Shown here: positions 1 to 5,711 of the stretch, piece by piece
Numbering within the stretch: position 1 is the first letter of the stretch
How the letters are laid out: each line of letters starts with the position of its first letter
NCBI GenBank assembly: GCA_003645845.1
Contig: QNCV01000020.1
Location: 1-16,741, forward strand
Length of the DNA stretch: 16,741 nucleotides
DNA from: Fidelibacterota bacterium
Lineage (GTDB): Bacteria > Fidelibacterota > UBA2242
Reading direction: 5' to 3'
Notes under the pieces: model-generated
Seen by the model: the letters and a program-made list of their open reading frames with translations, nothing else
Told to the model about the DNA's origin: nothing
Databases searched by the model: none
Position numbers and translations under genes: made by a program

Positions 1-1
1 G

Positions 2-130
2 CCTTACATAAAAAACGTATCTAACGTCAAAGATAAGGTTAAGAGTAATCAAAAACAGCAGCGGGTGAACATTGACCCGAATGATATAGAAGATGCCGAT
101 ATCAAGGAAATTGACGACGATAAGTCCTGA
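2..130 (+). CDS. C-terminal fragment of an unidentified protein (5' end outside window)
   Basis: An open frame runs from the window edge to TGA at 128-130 and gives about 42 residues, ending in the acidic tail ADIKEIDDDKS. The fragment is hydrophilic and charged, with many Lys, Asn and Gln followed by Asp and Glu, so it looks like a solvent-exposed or disordered tail. No domain can be recognised from this much sequence. It is the natural upstream neighbour of the gene starting at 147, 16 bases after its stop, so the two may share a transcript. The coding call rests on the open frame and the spacing to the next gene. Confidence 0.5.
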   Translation, partial: PYIKNVSNVKDKVKSNQKQQRVNIDPNDIEDADIKEIDDDKS

Positions 131-146
131 TAATATCCCCACGTTA

Positions 147-749
147 ATGAAGTCTAAAACATATTTCTTGCTGCTTTTCGGTTGTCTGGGGGCTTTTATG
201 TTTTGCCATCTGAGTCAACCGGCAAATTGGGTGGACGTAATCAATGATCATTTGCAAAGGTATCCGAAGATGCTACCCGATGATATTTACAAGCTCGTTT
301 ATCAGGGGATGCTGGGCCCCGGGCATTTGGGAACCGAAAGGCTGAGGATAGATAATTATCTCAAACAGGAACTGTCCTCTGTAGAACCGGACGCGGATGC
401 CGATCTTGAGGAGGTGATTTCCCCGGATTCACTGTATATACGAATTAATCTGAAAAAAATGAAAGCCATGGGATTGTCCGAAGAAATGCTGGTGAATGCG
501 ATAATTCGATCTGTGAAAAAGGCGCCTCACACAAAATCAGAATTCATACGGACCTGGCGGAAACTGGTGCAGATGGTAGAGTCCGATAAAATTAGGATCG
601 ACAAGCAGAATTTTTCGGAGTTTAACACTTACATTATCGAAAATAATTACCCTGTAGTTCATCATTCAGAGATTTATAAACAGACATATACACCGTCCTA
701 CCGGGTCGTATTGCGATCGGTCTGGGAATCTTGTCGGGAGTCGAAGTGA
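147..749 (+). CDS. Predicted exported protein of unrecognised family (HLG / HHS motifs)
   Basis: The protein has 200 residues from ATG 147. An earlier in-frame start at 93 would overlap the preceding gene and put a charged leader before the hydrophobic stretch, so 147 is preferred; no clear Shine-Dalgarno is visible for either. Residues 5-20 (YFLLLFGCLGAFMFC) form a signal-peptide-like segment after two Lys. LLFG-C13 could be a weak lipobox, so this may be a lipoprotein. The mature part is soluble and mainly helical. Two stretches look conserved: YQGMLGPGHLG (52-62, His60) and YPVVHHSEIYKQTYTPSYRVV (168-188, His172 and His173). I have a faint recollection of uncharacterised bacterial proteins with this pattern but cannot name a family. 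The histidines could bind metal or take part in catalysis; that is inference. It is translationally coupled to the next gene. Confidence 0.7.
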   Translation: MKSKTYFLLLFGCLGAFMFCHLSQPANWVDVINDHLQRYPKMLPDDIYKLVYQGMLGPGHLGTERLRIDNYLKQELSSVEPDADADLEEVISPDSLYIRINLKKMKAMGLSEEMLVNAIIRSVKKAPHTKSEFIRTWRKLVQMVESDKIRIDKQNFSEFNTYIIENNYPVVHHSEIYKQTYTPSYRVVLRSVWESCRESK

Positions 750-1195
750 TGTTGACGACACTATTTATTTTTTCGGTTTTTGTCGGATTTATTATTGCAA
801 GACAGCAGTTTCGCGGAATCAGGCGTAACGGTGTGATCCAATGGGGAATTTTTCGTCTTTTGATGACAACAATCCTCTTTGCTTTGCTGACGGGAGTCAT
901 GTTACACCAGATTGGGAGAATTGACAGCATTGGCCTCTATTTATATATCATTTCAACGGGGGTTTCGCTGGGATTATTCATGACTTTTGAGCGTTTACTG
1001 AAAAAGTACTGGTATAGCGTGCTTATTGTCACCTTACTTGCCGGATTAATCTGCTATCTGTTTATGAATGCCAAAACCGGTCAGATTATTCGGGGATCAT
1101 ATCTGATTGGAACAGCTCCTGGAATAGGCTATCTGATTTTTGGATTAATCGTCAAACAGTGGAATAGCATAAGCGGAGAAGACGAACAGTCCTGA
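749..1195 (+). CDS. Small five-helix integral membrane protein, function unknown
   Basis: The protein has 148 residues from ATG 749, whose A is the last base of the upstream TGA (TGATG arrangement). GGGAG at 736-740 gives a good Shine-Dalgarno, and the overlap indicates translational coupling. A TTG at 731 in the same frame would add six residues but lies before this site. Five hydrophobic segments are visible at about residues 1-17, 33-55, 60-80, 88-107 and 115-137, joined by short basic loops (RGIRR, ERLLKK), and the tail is acidic (GEDEQS). No transporter or enzyme motif is recognisable. Its partner is the predicted exported protein just upstream, so the two may act together at the envelope. 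Terminator-like hairpins follow its stop. Confidence 0.7.
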   Translation: MLTTLFIFSVFVGFIIARQQFRGIRRNGVIQWGIFRLLMTTILFALLTGVMLHQIGRIDSIGLYLYIISTGVSLGLFMTFERLLKKYWYSVLIVTLLAGLICYLFMNAKTGQIIRGSYLIGTAPGIGYLIFGLIVKQWNSISGEDEQS

Positions 1196-1237
1196 ACTCA
1201 CAGGAAATATTCTTCGTAGAATATATTTCAGATTAGA

Positions 1238-1271
1238 ATCGGAAAATACCGTAAAATCCGATGTATTTTTT
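1238..1271 (+). terminator. Possible Rho-independent terminator after the membrane-protein gene
   Basis: A six-pair stem ATCGGA/TCCGAT (1238-1243 and 1257-1262) with a 13-base loop is followed by GTA and T6 (1266-1271), 43 bases after the upstream stop. The stem is short and the loop large, so termination would be weak. A second hairpin (1207-1224) just upstream may help. Confidence 0.3.
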
Positions 1272-1468
1272 GTGAGTTTTCCGTTGCGTGTCAAAAAAAC
1301 ATTAATTAAATTAAAATCCGTTTTTTGAAGCACTTATAGGCGAAGTAATCCGACTACCATGATTTTTGTGGCAATATCGGTGCTCTGAGTGTCGATAAAA
1401 ACAGTTTTTTAAAATAGATTTGAATTTAGGACGATTAACTTTCGTCGCCGTTCTAATGCGGCGGATCT

Positions 1469-1496
1469 TTGCCGGGCAGGCAGGTAACCGTAAATT
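1469..1496 (+). promoter_or_regulatory. Possible sigma70-type promoter for tRNA-Val (and thrS)
   Basis: TTGCCG (1469-1474) and TAAATT (1491-1496) match the -35 and -10 consensus at four of six positions each, with a 16-base spacer. Initiation about 7 bases downstream would leave a leader of roughly 20 bases before the tRNA. The boxes are weak, so this is tentative. Confidence 0.25.
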
Positions 1497-1522
1497 TGCT
1501 TTTTAGGAACGGATGAGTTTCA

Positions 1523-1599
1523 GGGCGATTAGCTCAGGTGGTTAGAGTACTTGCTTGACATGCAAGGGGTCACTGGTTCGAGTCCAGTATCGCCCACCA
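1523..1599 (+). tRNA. tRNA-Val (anticodon GAC), CCA encoded
   Basis: A full cloverleaf is visible in 77 bases. The acceptor stem is GGGCGAT (1523-1529) with ATCGCCC (1589-1595), discriminator A1596, and CCA encoded at 1597-1599. The D arm starts GCTC and contains AGGTGGTTA. The anticodon stem CTTGC/GCAAG (1550-1554, 1562-1566) encloses TTGACAT with anticodon GAC at 1557-1559, reading Val codon GUC (and GUU by wobble). The variable loop is short, and the T arm is ACTGG-TTCGAGT-CCAGT. No terminator separates it from thrS, whose start lies 63 bases downstream, so the two may be co-transcribed and separated by tRNA processing. Confidence 0.97.
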
Positions 1600-1648
1600 A
1601 AAATCCGCCTCAATCATTGACAGAGGTTATTGTGGAAAAAGAGAGAAA

Positions 1649-1665
1649 AAAGGAAAGCAATATTG
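1649..1665 (+). promoter_or_regulatory. Ribosome binding site that fixes a TTG start for thrS
   Basis: AAAGGA at 1649-1654 lies 8 bases before TTG 1663-1665. The alternative in-frame TTG at 1630 has no such site and would add 11 mostly basic residues before the TGS domain. Confidence 0.65.
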
Positions 1666-3591
1666 AGCCCCATACAGAAGATTACAGTCACACTACCCGA
1701 TGGTGCGCAGCTAACAGTGGATTCCGGCACGACTGCGGCTGATATCGCCCGGTCGATCAGTGAAGGGCTTTACCAAAATACTCTCGCCGCAAAAGTCAAT
1801 GAACAACTGGTTGATATTTATTTTCCGCTGACAATTGATTCATCCCTTGAGCTGATTACCTATCAATCGCCGGAAGCCCGTGAAATCCTTCTGCACAGTA
1901 CGTCGCATGTTATGGCACAGGCGGTTAAGCAGCTGTTCCCTGAAGCCAAAGTGACCATCGGGCCGGCAATTGAAAACCGGTTTTATTACGATTTCGATGT
2001 GGAAACACCTTTCACCGAGGGCGATCTTTCCAAAATCGAAAAACGCATGCAGGAAATTATCGATCAGGATATTCCAATCAGGCGGCAGGAATTTACCCGC
2101 AATGAACTGATTGAGAAGTTCAAAAAAATGGGCGAGACTTACAAAGTTGAAATTATCGAATCCATTGATGAGGGTGAAGTTCTTTCCGTTTATATTCAGG
2201 GGGATTTTACTGATCTATGCCGCGGTCCGCATATTCCTTCTACCGGGAAAATCAAGGCGTTCAAACTGCTGAATACCGCAGGAGCTTACTGGCGCGGTGA
2301 TTCCCGGAACAAAATGCTGACCCGGATTTACGGCACGTCATTTCCATCGAAAAAGGAATTGAAAAAATATCTGAATTTTCTCGAAGAGGCCAAGCGGCGG
2401 GATCACCGAAAAATCGGTAAATCTCTGGAATTGTTTGAAATAAATGAGCAGGTCGGTCCCGGACTGGTTATCTGGTATCCGCGAGGCGCAACCTTATTGC
2501 AGGCCATCAAAGACTACTGGATCAAAGAGCATCTGGACCGCGGATACGAACTGGTTCAAACGCCTCATATCGGGAAATCGAATCTGTGGGAAACCAGCGG
2601 GCATCTTGATTTTTACCGCGATTCCATGTTCGATTCCATGAAGATTGAGGGGGATGAATATTTCATCAAACCGATGAACTGCCCGTTCCATATTCAGATT
2701 TACAAGGCAAAAACCCGAAGCTATCGGGATTTGCCGATTAAGTATGCCGAGCTGGGCACTGTTTATCGCTATGAACTTTCCGGTGTTCTTCACGGTCTGA
2801 TGCGGGTGCGCGGTTTTACTCAGGACGATGCGCACATCATCTGTACTCCGGAACAGCTGAATGAAGAAATCATGAAACTGGTCCAATTCTCCTTCGACTT
2901 TATCCGAAAATTCGGTTTTAACGAATTTGAAGTATACGTGGCAACTAAGCCGAAAGACAAATATGTGGGTGACGTTGACATGTGGGAGGAAGCGACCGGC
3001 GCCCTGAAATATGCGCTTGATAAATTGGGTGTTCAATACTCGCTCGACGAAGGCGGCGGCGCTTTTTACGGTCCTAAGATTGATATAAAAATTCGGGATG
3101 CCCTGAATCGCAGCTGGCAGTGTACTACTATTCAGTTTGATTTTAATCTTTCCGAACGATTTAAAATGGAGTATATTTCAAGTGATAATACCAAGAAGCA
3201 ACCCTATATGATCCATCGGGCAATTATGGGGTCGCTGGAACGTTTCGTTGGTGTGCTTATTGAAAACACAGTTGGTGATTTTCCGGTCTGGCTTGCGCCG
3301 GTTCAGGCGGTGGTAATTCCGATTTCTGAGCATCAGAATGAGATTGCCGCTGAATTTCAGCAATTGCTGAAGAGGCATTCAATTCGGTCTGAACTAAATC
3401 TGAAAAGCGATACAATGGGTGCCAAGATCAGGGAAGCGGAATTGATGAAGATTCCCTATATGTTCATCATTGGTGAACGGGAAGCGAAAGATAAAAAAGT
3501 ATCGATCCGACGTCGCAAATCCGGAGATAAGGGAGTCTTTTCCTGGGATGAAGCGATTAAGATAATAGAGACAGAGATCGTCCAACAATAG
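1663..3591 (+). CDS. thrS: Threonyl-tRNA synthetase (class II)
   Basis: This enzyme ligates threonine to tRNA-Thr in the cytoplasm. From TTG 1663 it has 642 residues, the length of the E. coli enzyme. Domains in order are: TGS (about 5-65); the editing domain (about 70-235) with its HxxxH (HSTSH, 78-82) and CxxxH (C186, H190) metal-site residues that remove mischarged serine; the class II catalytic core (about 255-530) with zinc ligands C340 (MNCPFH), H391 (DDAHI) and H518 (MIHRAIMGS); and the anticodon-binding domain to the end. All key residues are present. It follows tRNA-Val and is followed by infC with only 10 bases between stop and start, so it heads the translation cluster. I saw no T-box leader. 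The unusual TTG start may limit its expression. Confidence 0.97.
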   Translation: MSPIQKITVTLPDGAQLTVDSGTTAADIARSISEGLYQNTLAAKVNEQLVDIYFPLTIDSSLELITYQSPEAREILLHSTSHVMAQAVKQLFPEAKVTIGPAIENRFYYDFDVETPFTEGDLSKIEKRMQEIIDQDIPIRRQEFTRNELIEKFKKMGETYKVEIIESIDEGEVLSVYIQGDFTDLCRGPHIPSTGKIKAFKLLNTAGAYWRGDSRNKMLTRIYGTSFPSKKELKKYLNFLEEAKRRDHRKIGKSLELFEINEQVGPGLVIWYPRGATLLQAIKDYWIKEHLDRGYELVQTPHIGKSNLWETSGHLDFYRDSMFDSMKIEGDEYFIKPMNCPFHIQIYKAKTRSYRDLPIKYAELGTVYRYELSGVLHGLMRVRGFTQDDAHIICTPEQLNEEIMKLVQFSFDFIRKFGFNEFEVYVATKPKDKYVGDVDMWEEATGALKYALDKLGVQYSLDEGGGAFYGPKIDIKIRDALNRSWQCTTIQFDFNLSERFKMEYISSDNTKKQPYMIHRAIMGSLERFVGVLIENTVGDFPVWLAPVQAVVIPISEHQNEIAAEFQQLLKRHSIRSELNLKSDTMGAKIREAELMKIPYMFIIGEREAKDKKVSIRRRKSGDKGVFSWDEAIKIIETEIVQQ

Positions 3592-3596
3592 AGGAG
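3591..3596 (+). promoter_or_regulatory. Strong ribosome binding site for infC with a non-ATG start
   Basis: GAGGAG begins on the last base of the thrS stop codon. It lies 5 bases before ATC 3602 and 8 bases before ATA 3605. Both are in frame with infC, directly after an in-frame TAA at 3599-3601. No ATG, GTG or TTG occurs in the frame before 3656. This site therefore decides that infC starts at a rare codon. Confidence 0.75.
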
Positions 3597-3601
3597 ATTA
3601 A

Positions 3602-4111
3602 ATCATAGAAAAAAATCCACGCATTAACGAACAAATACGTGCTCAATCAATCCGTTTGATCGGTCCGAAGGGTGAGCAGATTGGTATAATGGCGCCCCGA
3701 GAAGCCATGAATGTCGCCGAGGAATTTGGCCTTGACCTTGTCGAAATATCGCCAACGGCAAAACCGCCGGTCTGTAAAATTATGGATTATGGTAAGTATA
3801 AGTACCAGCAACAGATGAAGGAACGCGAAAATAAGAAAAAGCAGCATGTTGTCAAAGTGAAAGAAGTTCGTTTCCGACCACGGATCGGTGACCACGATCT
3901 GAATATGAAAGTTGAGCATGTTAGAAAATTTTTAAGCGACGGGTATAAAGTTAAAATTACTCTGATGTTCAGGGGACGTGAATTGGCCCACAAAGAGGTG
4001 GGTGAAGAACTGATTAACAAGATTATTGAAATGCTGTCTGATGTTTGCGTGGTTGATAAAAATCCCTCTTTTGAAGGGCGTACTATTGTAATGTATCTGA
4101 CTGCAAAATAG
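3602..4111 (+). CDS. infC: Translation initiation factor IF-3, rare ATC or ATA start
   Basis: IF3 binds the 30S subunit, keeps it free of 50S, and checks that initiator tRNA sits on a proper start codon. The conserved N-terminal segment NPRINEQIRAQSIRLIG begins at 3614, upstream of the first conventional start (TTG 3656), which would delete it. The frame is closed by TAA at 3599-3601, so the start must be ATC 3602 (169 residues) or ATA 3605 (168); the first is drawn here. After the N-domain come LDLVEISPTAKPPVCKIMDYGKY, a Lys/Glu-rich linker helix (QQQMKERENKKKQ), and the C-domain with VKEVRFRP and KITLMFRGRELAH. Starts such as AUU, AUC or AUA are rejected by IF3 itself, so negative autoregulation is likely, as known for infC in E. 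coli. It lies between thrS and rpmI in one run. Confidence 0.93.
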   Translation: MIEKNPRINEQIRAQSIRLIGPKGEQIGIMAPREAMNVAEEFGLDLVEISPTAKPPVCKIMDYGKYKYQQQMKERENKKKQHVVKVKEVRFRPRIGDHDLNMKVEHVRKFLSDGYKVKITLMFRGRELAHKEVGEELINKIIEMLSDVCVVDKNPSFEGRTIVMYLTAK

Positions 4112-4125
4112 GAGTTAAGAGCAAA

Positions 4126-4320
4126 ATGCCAAAAATGAAAACCAGACGATCTGCAGCAAAGCGTTTTAAGACGACCGGTTCAGGAAAAGTCAAACGAAAT
4201 AAAGCCTATTTTTCTCATATCCTGACTAAAAAATCGTCAAAAAGAAAACGGAATTTGGGGAAAACCGAAATCGTTGCACCAGCAGATGAAAAGCGAATCA
4301 AGACAATGATTGCAAGTTAG
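4126..4320 (+). CDS. rpmI: 50S ribosomal protein L35
   Basis: The protein has 64 very basic residues starting MPKMKTRRSAAKRFKTTGSGK, the L35 signature, and ends near DEKRIKTMIAS. L35 is a small structural component of the large subunit. AGGAG at 4110-4114, overlapping the infC stop, lies 11 bases before the ATG. It sits in the universal infC-rpmI-rplT order, with 14 bases to infC and 10 to rplT, so co-transcription is expected. Its length is normal. Confidence 0.97.
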   Translation: MPKMKTRRSAAKRFKTTGSGKVKRNKAYFSHILTKKSSKRKRNLGKTEIVAPADEKRIKTMIAS

Positions 4321-4330
4321 GAGTTGAATT

Positions 4331-4678
4331 ATGCCAAGAGCAAATAGTTCAGTATCACATCATAGAAGACATCGTAAGTTAGTAAAAATGGCGAAGGGGT
4401 ATCGCGGTTCCCGGAGCAAACTGTATGTAAATGCCAAAGATGCCATCGAAAAAGCCCTACAGTATGCTTACCGTGATCGTCGTGTCAAGAAACGCGAATT
4501 TCGCGCACTCTGGATTGCCCGTATAAATGCCGCTGTAAGACCTTATGATCTGTCCTATAGCCGTTTTATGCACGGTTTGAAGGTCAAAGGCGTTGCCCTT
4601 GATCGCAAAGCATTGGCGGATATCGCCGTAAAAGATCCGGAAGGATTTGCAAAACTGGTCGAATTAGCAAAGGCTTAA
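4331..4678 (+). CDS. rplT: 50S ribosomal protein L20
   Basis: The protein has 115 residues and shows L20 motifs in order: MPRANSSVSHHRRHRKLVKMAKGYRG, SKLYVNAKDAIEKAL, YRDRRVKKREFRALWIARINAA, and YSRFMHGLKVKGVALDRK. L20 binds 23S rRNA early in 50S assembly. In other bacteria it represses its own operon by binding a leader upstream of infC or rpmI. No leader space exists here between thrS and infC, and only 14 bases lie between infC and rpmI, so any such control would need another site. AGGAG at 4319-4323 precedes the ATG. Its stop is 3 bases before pheS. Confidence 0.97.
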   Translation: MPRANSSVSHHRRHRKLVKMAKGYRGSRSKLYVNAKDAIEKALQYAYRDRRVKKREFRALWIARINAAVRPYDLSYSRFMHGLKVKGVALDRKALADIAVKDPEGFAKLVELAKA

Positions 4679-4681
4679 ATT

Positions 4682-5698
4682 ATGAGCCTGCCGGAACGGA
4701 TTGAAAAGATCCGCACGCAGTTCGACAGTGACCTCTCAAAATTACGGTTAACTGCTGATTCTCTTGAGGAATTGCGGCTGAAGTACATCGGAAAGAAGGG
4801 TGGGATATCCCGACTTTTCAGGGATTTTGCCGCGCTGAGTCCCGATGATAAAAGGACATTCGGTAAGGATCTAAATCTTCTTAAAAAATTTGTTGAAGAT
4901 AGCATTCGCCAGTTAAAGGAAAAATTAGCCGAGAATCGGCAGACCGATTCGGGATTTGATTATACACTACCGGGTTTTTCGTTCAAAGAGGGACACCTGC
5001 ATCCTGTCACGCAAACTATGAATCGCATCTGTGATATCTTCAGGGAAATGGGCTTTGGGACGGAATTCGGCCCGGAGGTGGAAACGGATTTCCATAATTT
5101 TCAGGCGCTGAATTTTCCGCCCGATCATCCGGCGCGGGATATGCAGGATACCTTTTTCATCGAAGATGATATCCTGCTTAGGACGCATACATCTCCCATC
5201 CAGATTCGAACGATGCTGAAACAAAAGCCGCCGATCCGGATTCTGGCGCCTGGTCGGGTATACCGCAACGAGGCAATCAACCCACGCAGCTACTGCGTCT
5301 TTCACCAGATCGAAGGCCTGTACGTCGATGAGCATGTGACCTTTGCCGAATTGAAAGTAACCATTGAGGTCTTTGCGAAAAAATTCTTCGGTCAGGACGT
5401 AAAACTACGTTTTCGCCCCAGTTATTTCCCCTTTACCGAACCGAGCGCCGAAGTGGATATTTCCTGTATTATCTGCGGCGGTTCCGGTTGCAGGCTGTGT
5501 AAAAATACCGGCTGGCTTGAAATCATGGGTTGCGGAATGGTTGATCCAAATGTATTTGAAGCCTGTGGCATCGATCCGGAAAAATATACCGGCTACGCCT
5601 TCGGAATGGGACCGGAACGAATTACCATGCTGAAATACGGAATTGACGATATCAGGCTACTCTACGAGGGTGATGTCCGTTTCCTGGAACAGTTTTAA
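4682..5698 (+). CDS. pheS: Phenylalanyl-tRNA synthetase alpha subunit, with four-Cys motif
   Basis: This is the catalytic alpha subunit of the (alpha-beta)2 class II enzyme that charges tRNA-Phe. It has 338 residues. The N-terminal coiled coil (about 1-85) binds tRNA. The catalytic core has motif 1 around HPVTQT (107), then GRVYRNEAI (191-199), FHQIEG (207-212), motif 2 FRPSYFPFTEPSAEVD (244-259) and motif 3 GMGPERITML (308-317). C262, C265, C270 and C273 (CIICGGSGCRLC) form a zinc-knuckle-like insert just before GWLEIMGCGMVDPNV. Similar cysteines occur in Bacillus-type PheS, whereas my recollection of Bacteroidota PheS is the same flanks without them. It starts 3 bases after rplT, and pheT follows after 13 bases. 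Confidence 0.97.
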   Translation: MSLPERIEKIRTQFDSDLSKLRLTADSLEELRLKYIGKKGGISRLFRDFAALSPDDKRTFGKDLNLLKKFVEDSIRQLKEKLAENRQTDSGFDYTLPGFSFKEGHLHPVTQTMNRICDIFREMGFGTEFGPEVETDFHNFQALNFPPDHPARDMQDTFFIEDDILLRTHTSPIQIRTMLKQKPPIRILAPGRVYRNEAINPRSYCVFHQIEGLYVDEHVTFAELKVTIEVFAKKFFGQDVKLRFRPSYFPFTEPSAEVDISCIICGGSGCRLCKNTGWLEIMGCGMVDPNVFEACGIDPEKYTGYAFGMGPERITMLKYGIDDIRLLYEGDVRFLEQF

Positions 5699-5711
5699 TA
5701 TCGGTTAAAGC

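Larger units (their letters stand above)
1196..1522. other. 327-base non-coding, AT-rich, inverted-repeat-rich intergenic region
   Basis: No credible gene is seen. The region holds several inverted repeats: 1207-1213 with 1218-1224 (ATATTCT, TCGT loop); 1238-1243 with 1257-1262 (ATCGGA/TCCGAT); 1240-1246 with 1277-1283 (CGGAAAA/TTTTCCG), which excludes the previous one; 1291-1300 with 1320-1328 (TCAAAAAAAC/GTTTTTTGA, one bulged A); 1375-1384 with 1388-1397 (ten pairs including three G-U, CTG loop), followed by T6 at 1405-1410; 1430-1434 with 1442-1446; and 1446-1450 with 1459-1463. TAAAATCCG occurs directly repeated at 1252-1260 and 1312-1320. The first hairpins probably terminate the upstream gene pair. 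The rest is unexplained and could be a 5' leader or a small RNA. Confidence 0.6.

Noticed and set aside
1196..1662. T-box leader for thrS
   Set aside because: No T-box consensus (AGGGTGGNACCGCG type) or specifier hairpin is present, and a tRNA gene interrupts the region.
1551..1742. 63-residue + strand open frame across the tRNA and thrS start
   Set aside because: It translates tRNA-Val itself (the familiar GVTGSSPVS artefact) and then overlaps thrS in another frame.
2494..3036. 180-residue - strand open frame
   Set aside because: It is antisense to the catalytic core of thrS and has no independent evidence of coding.
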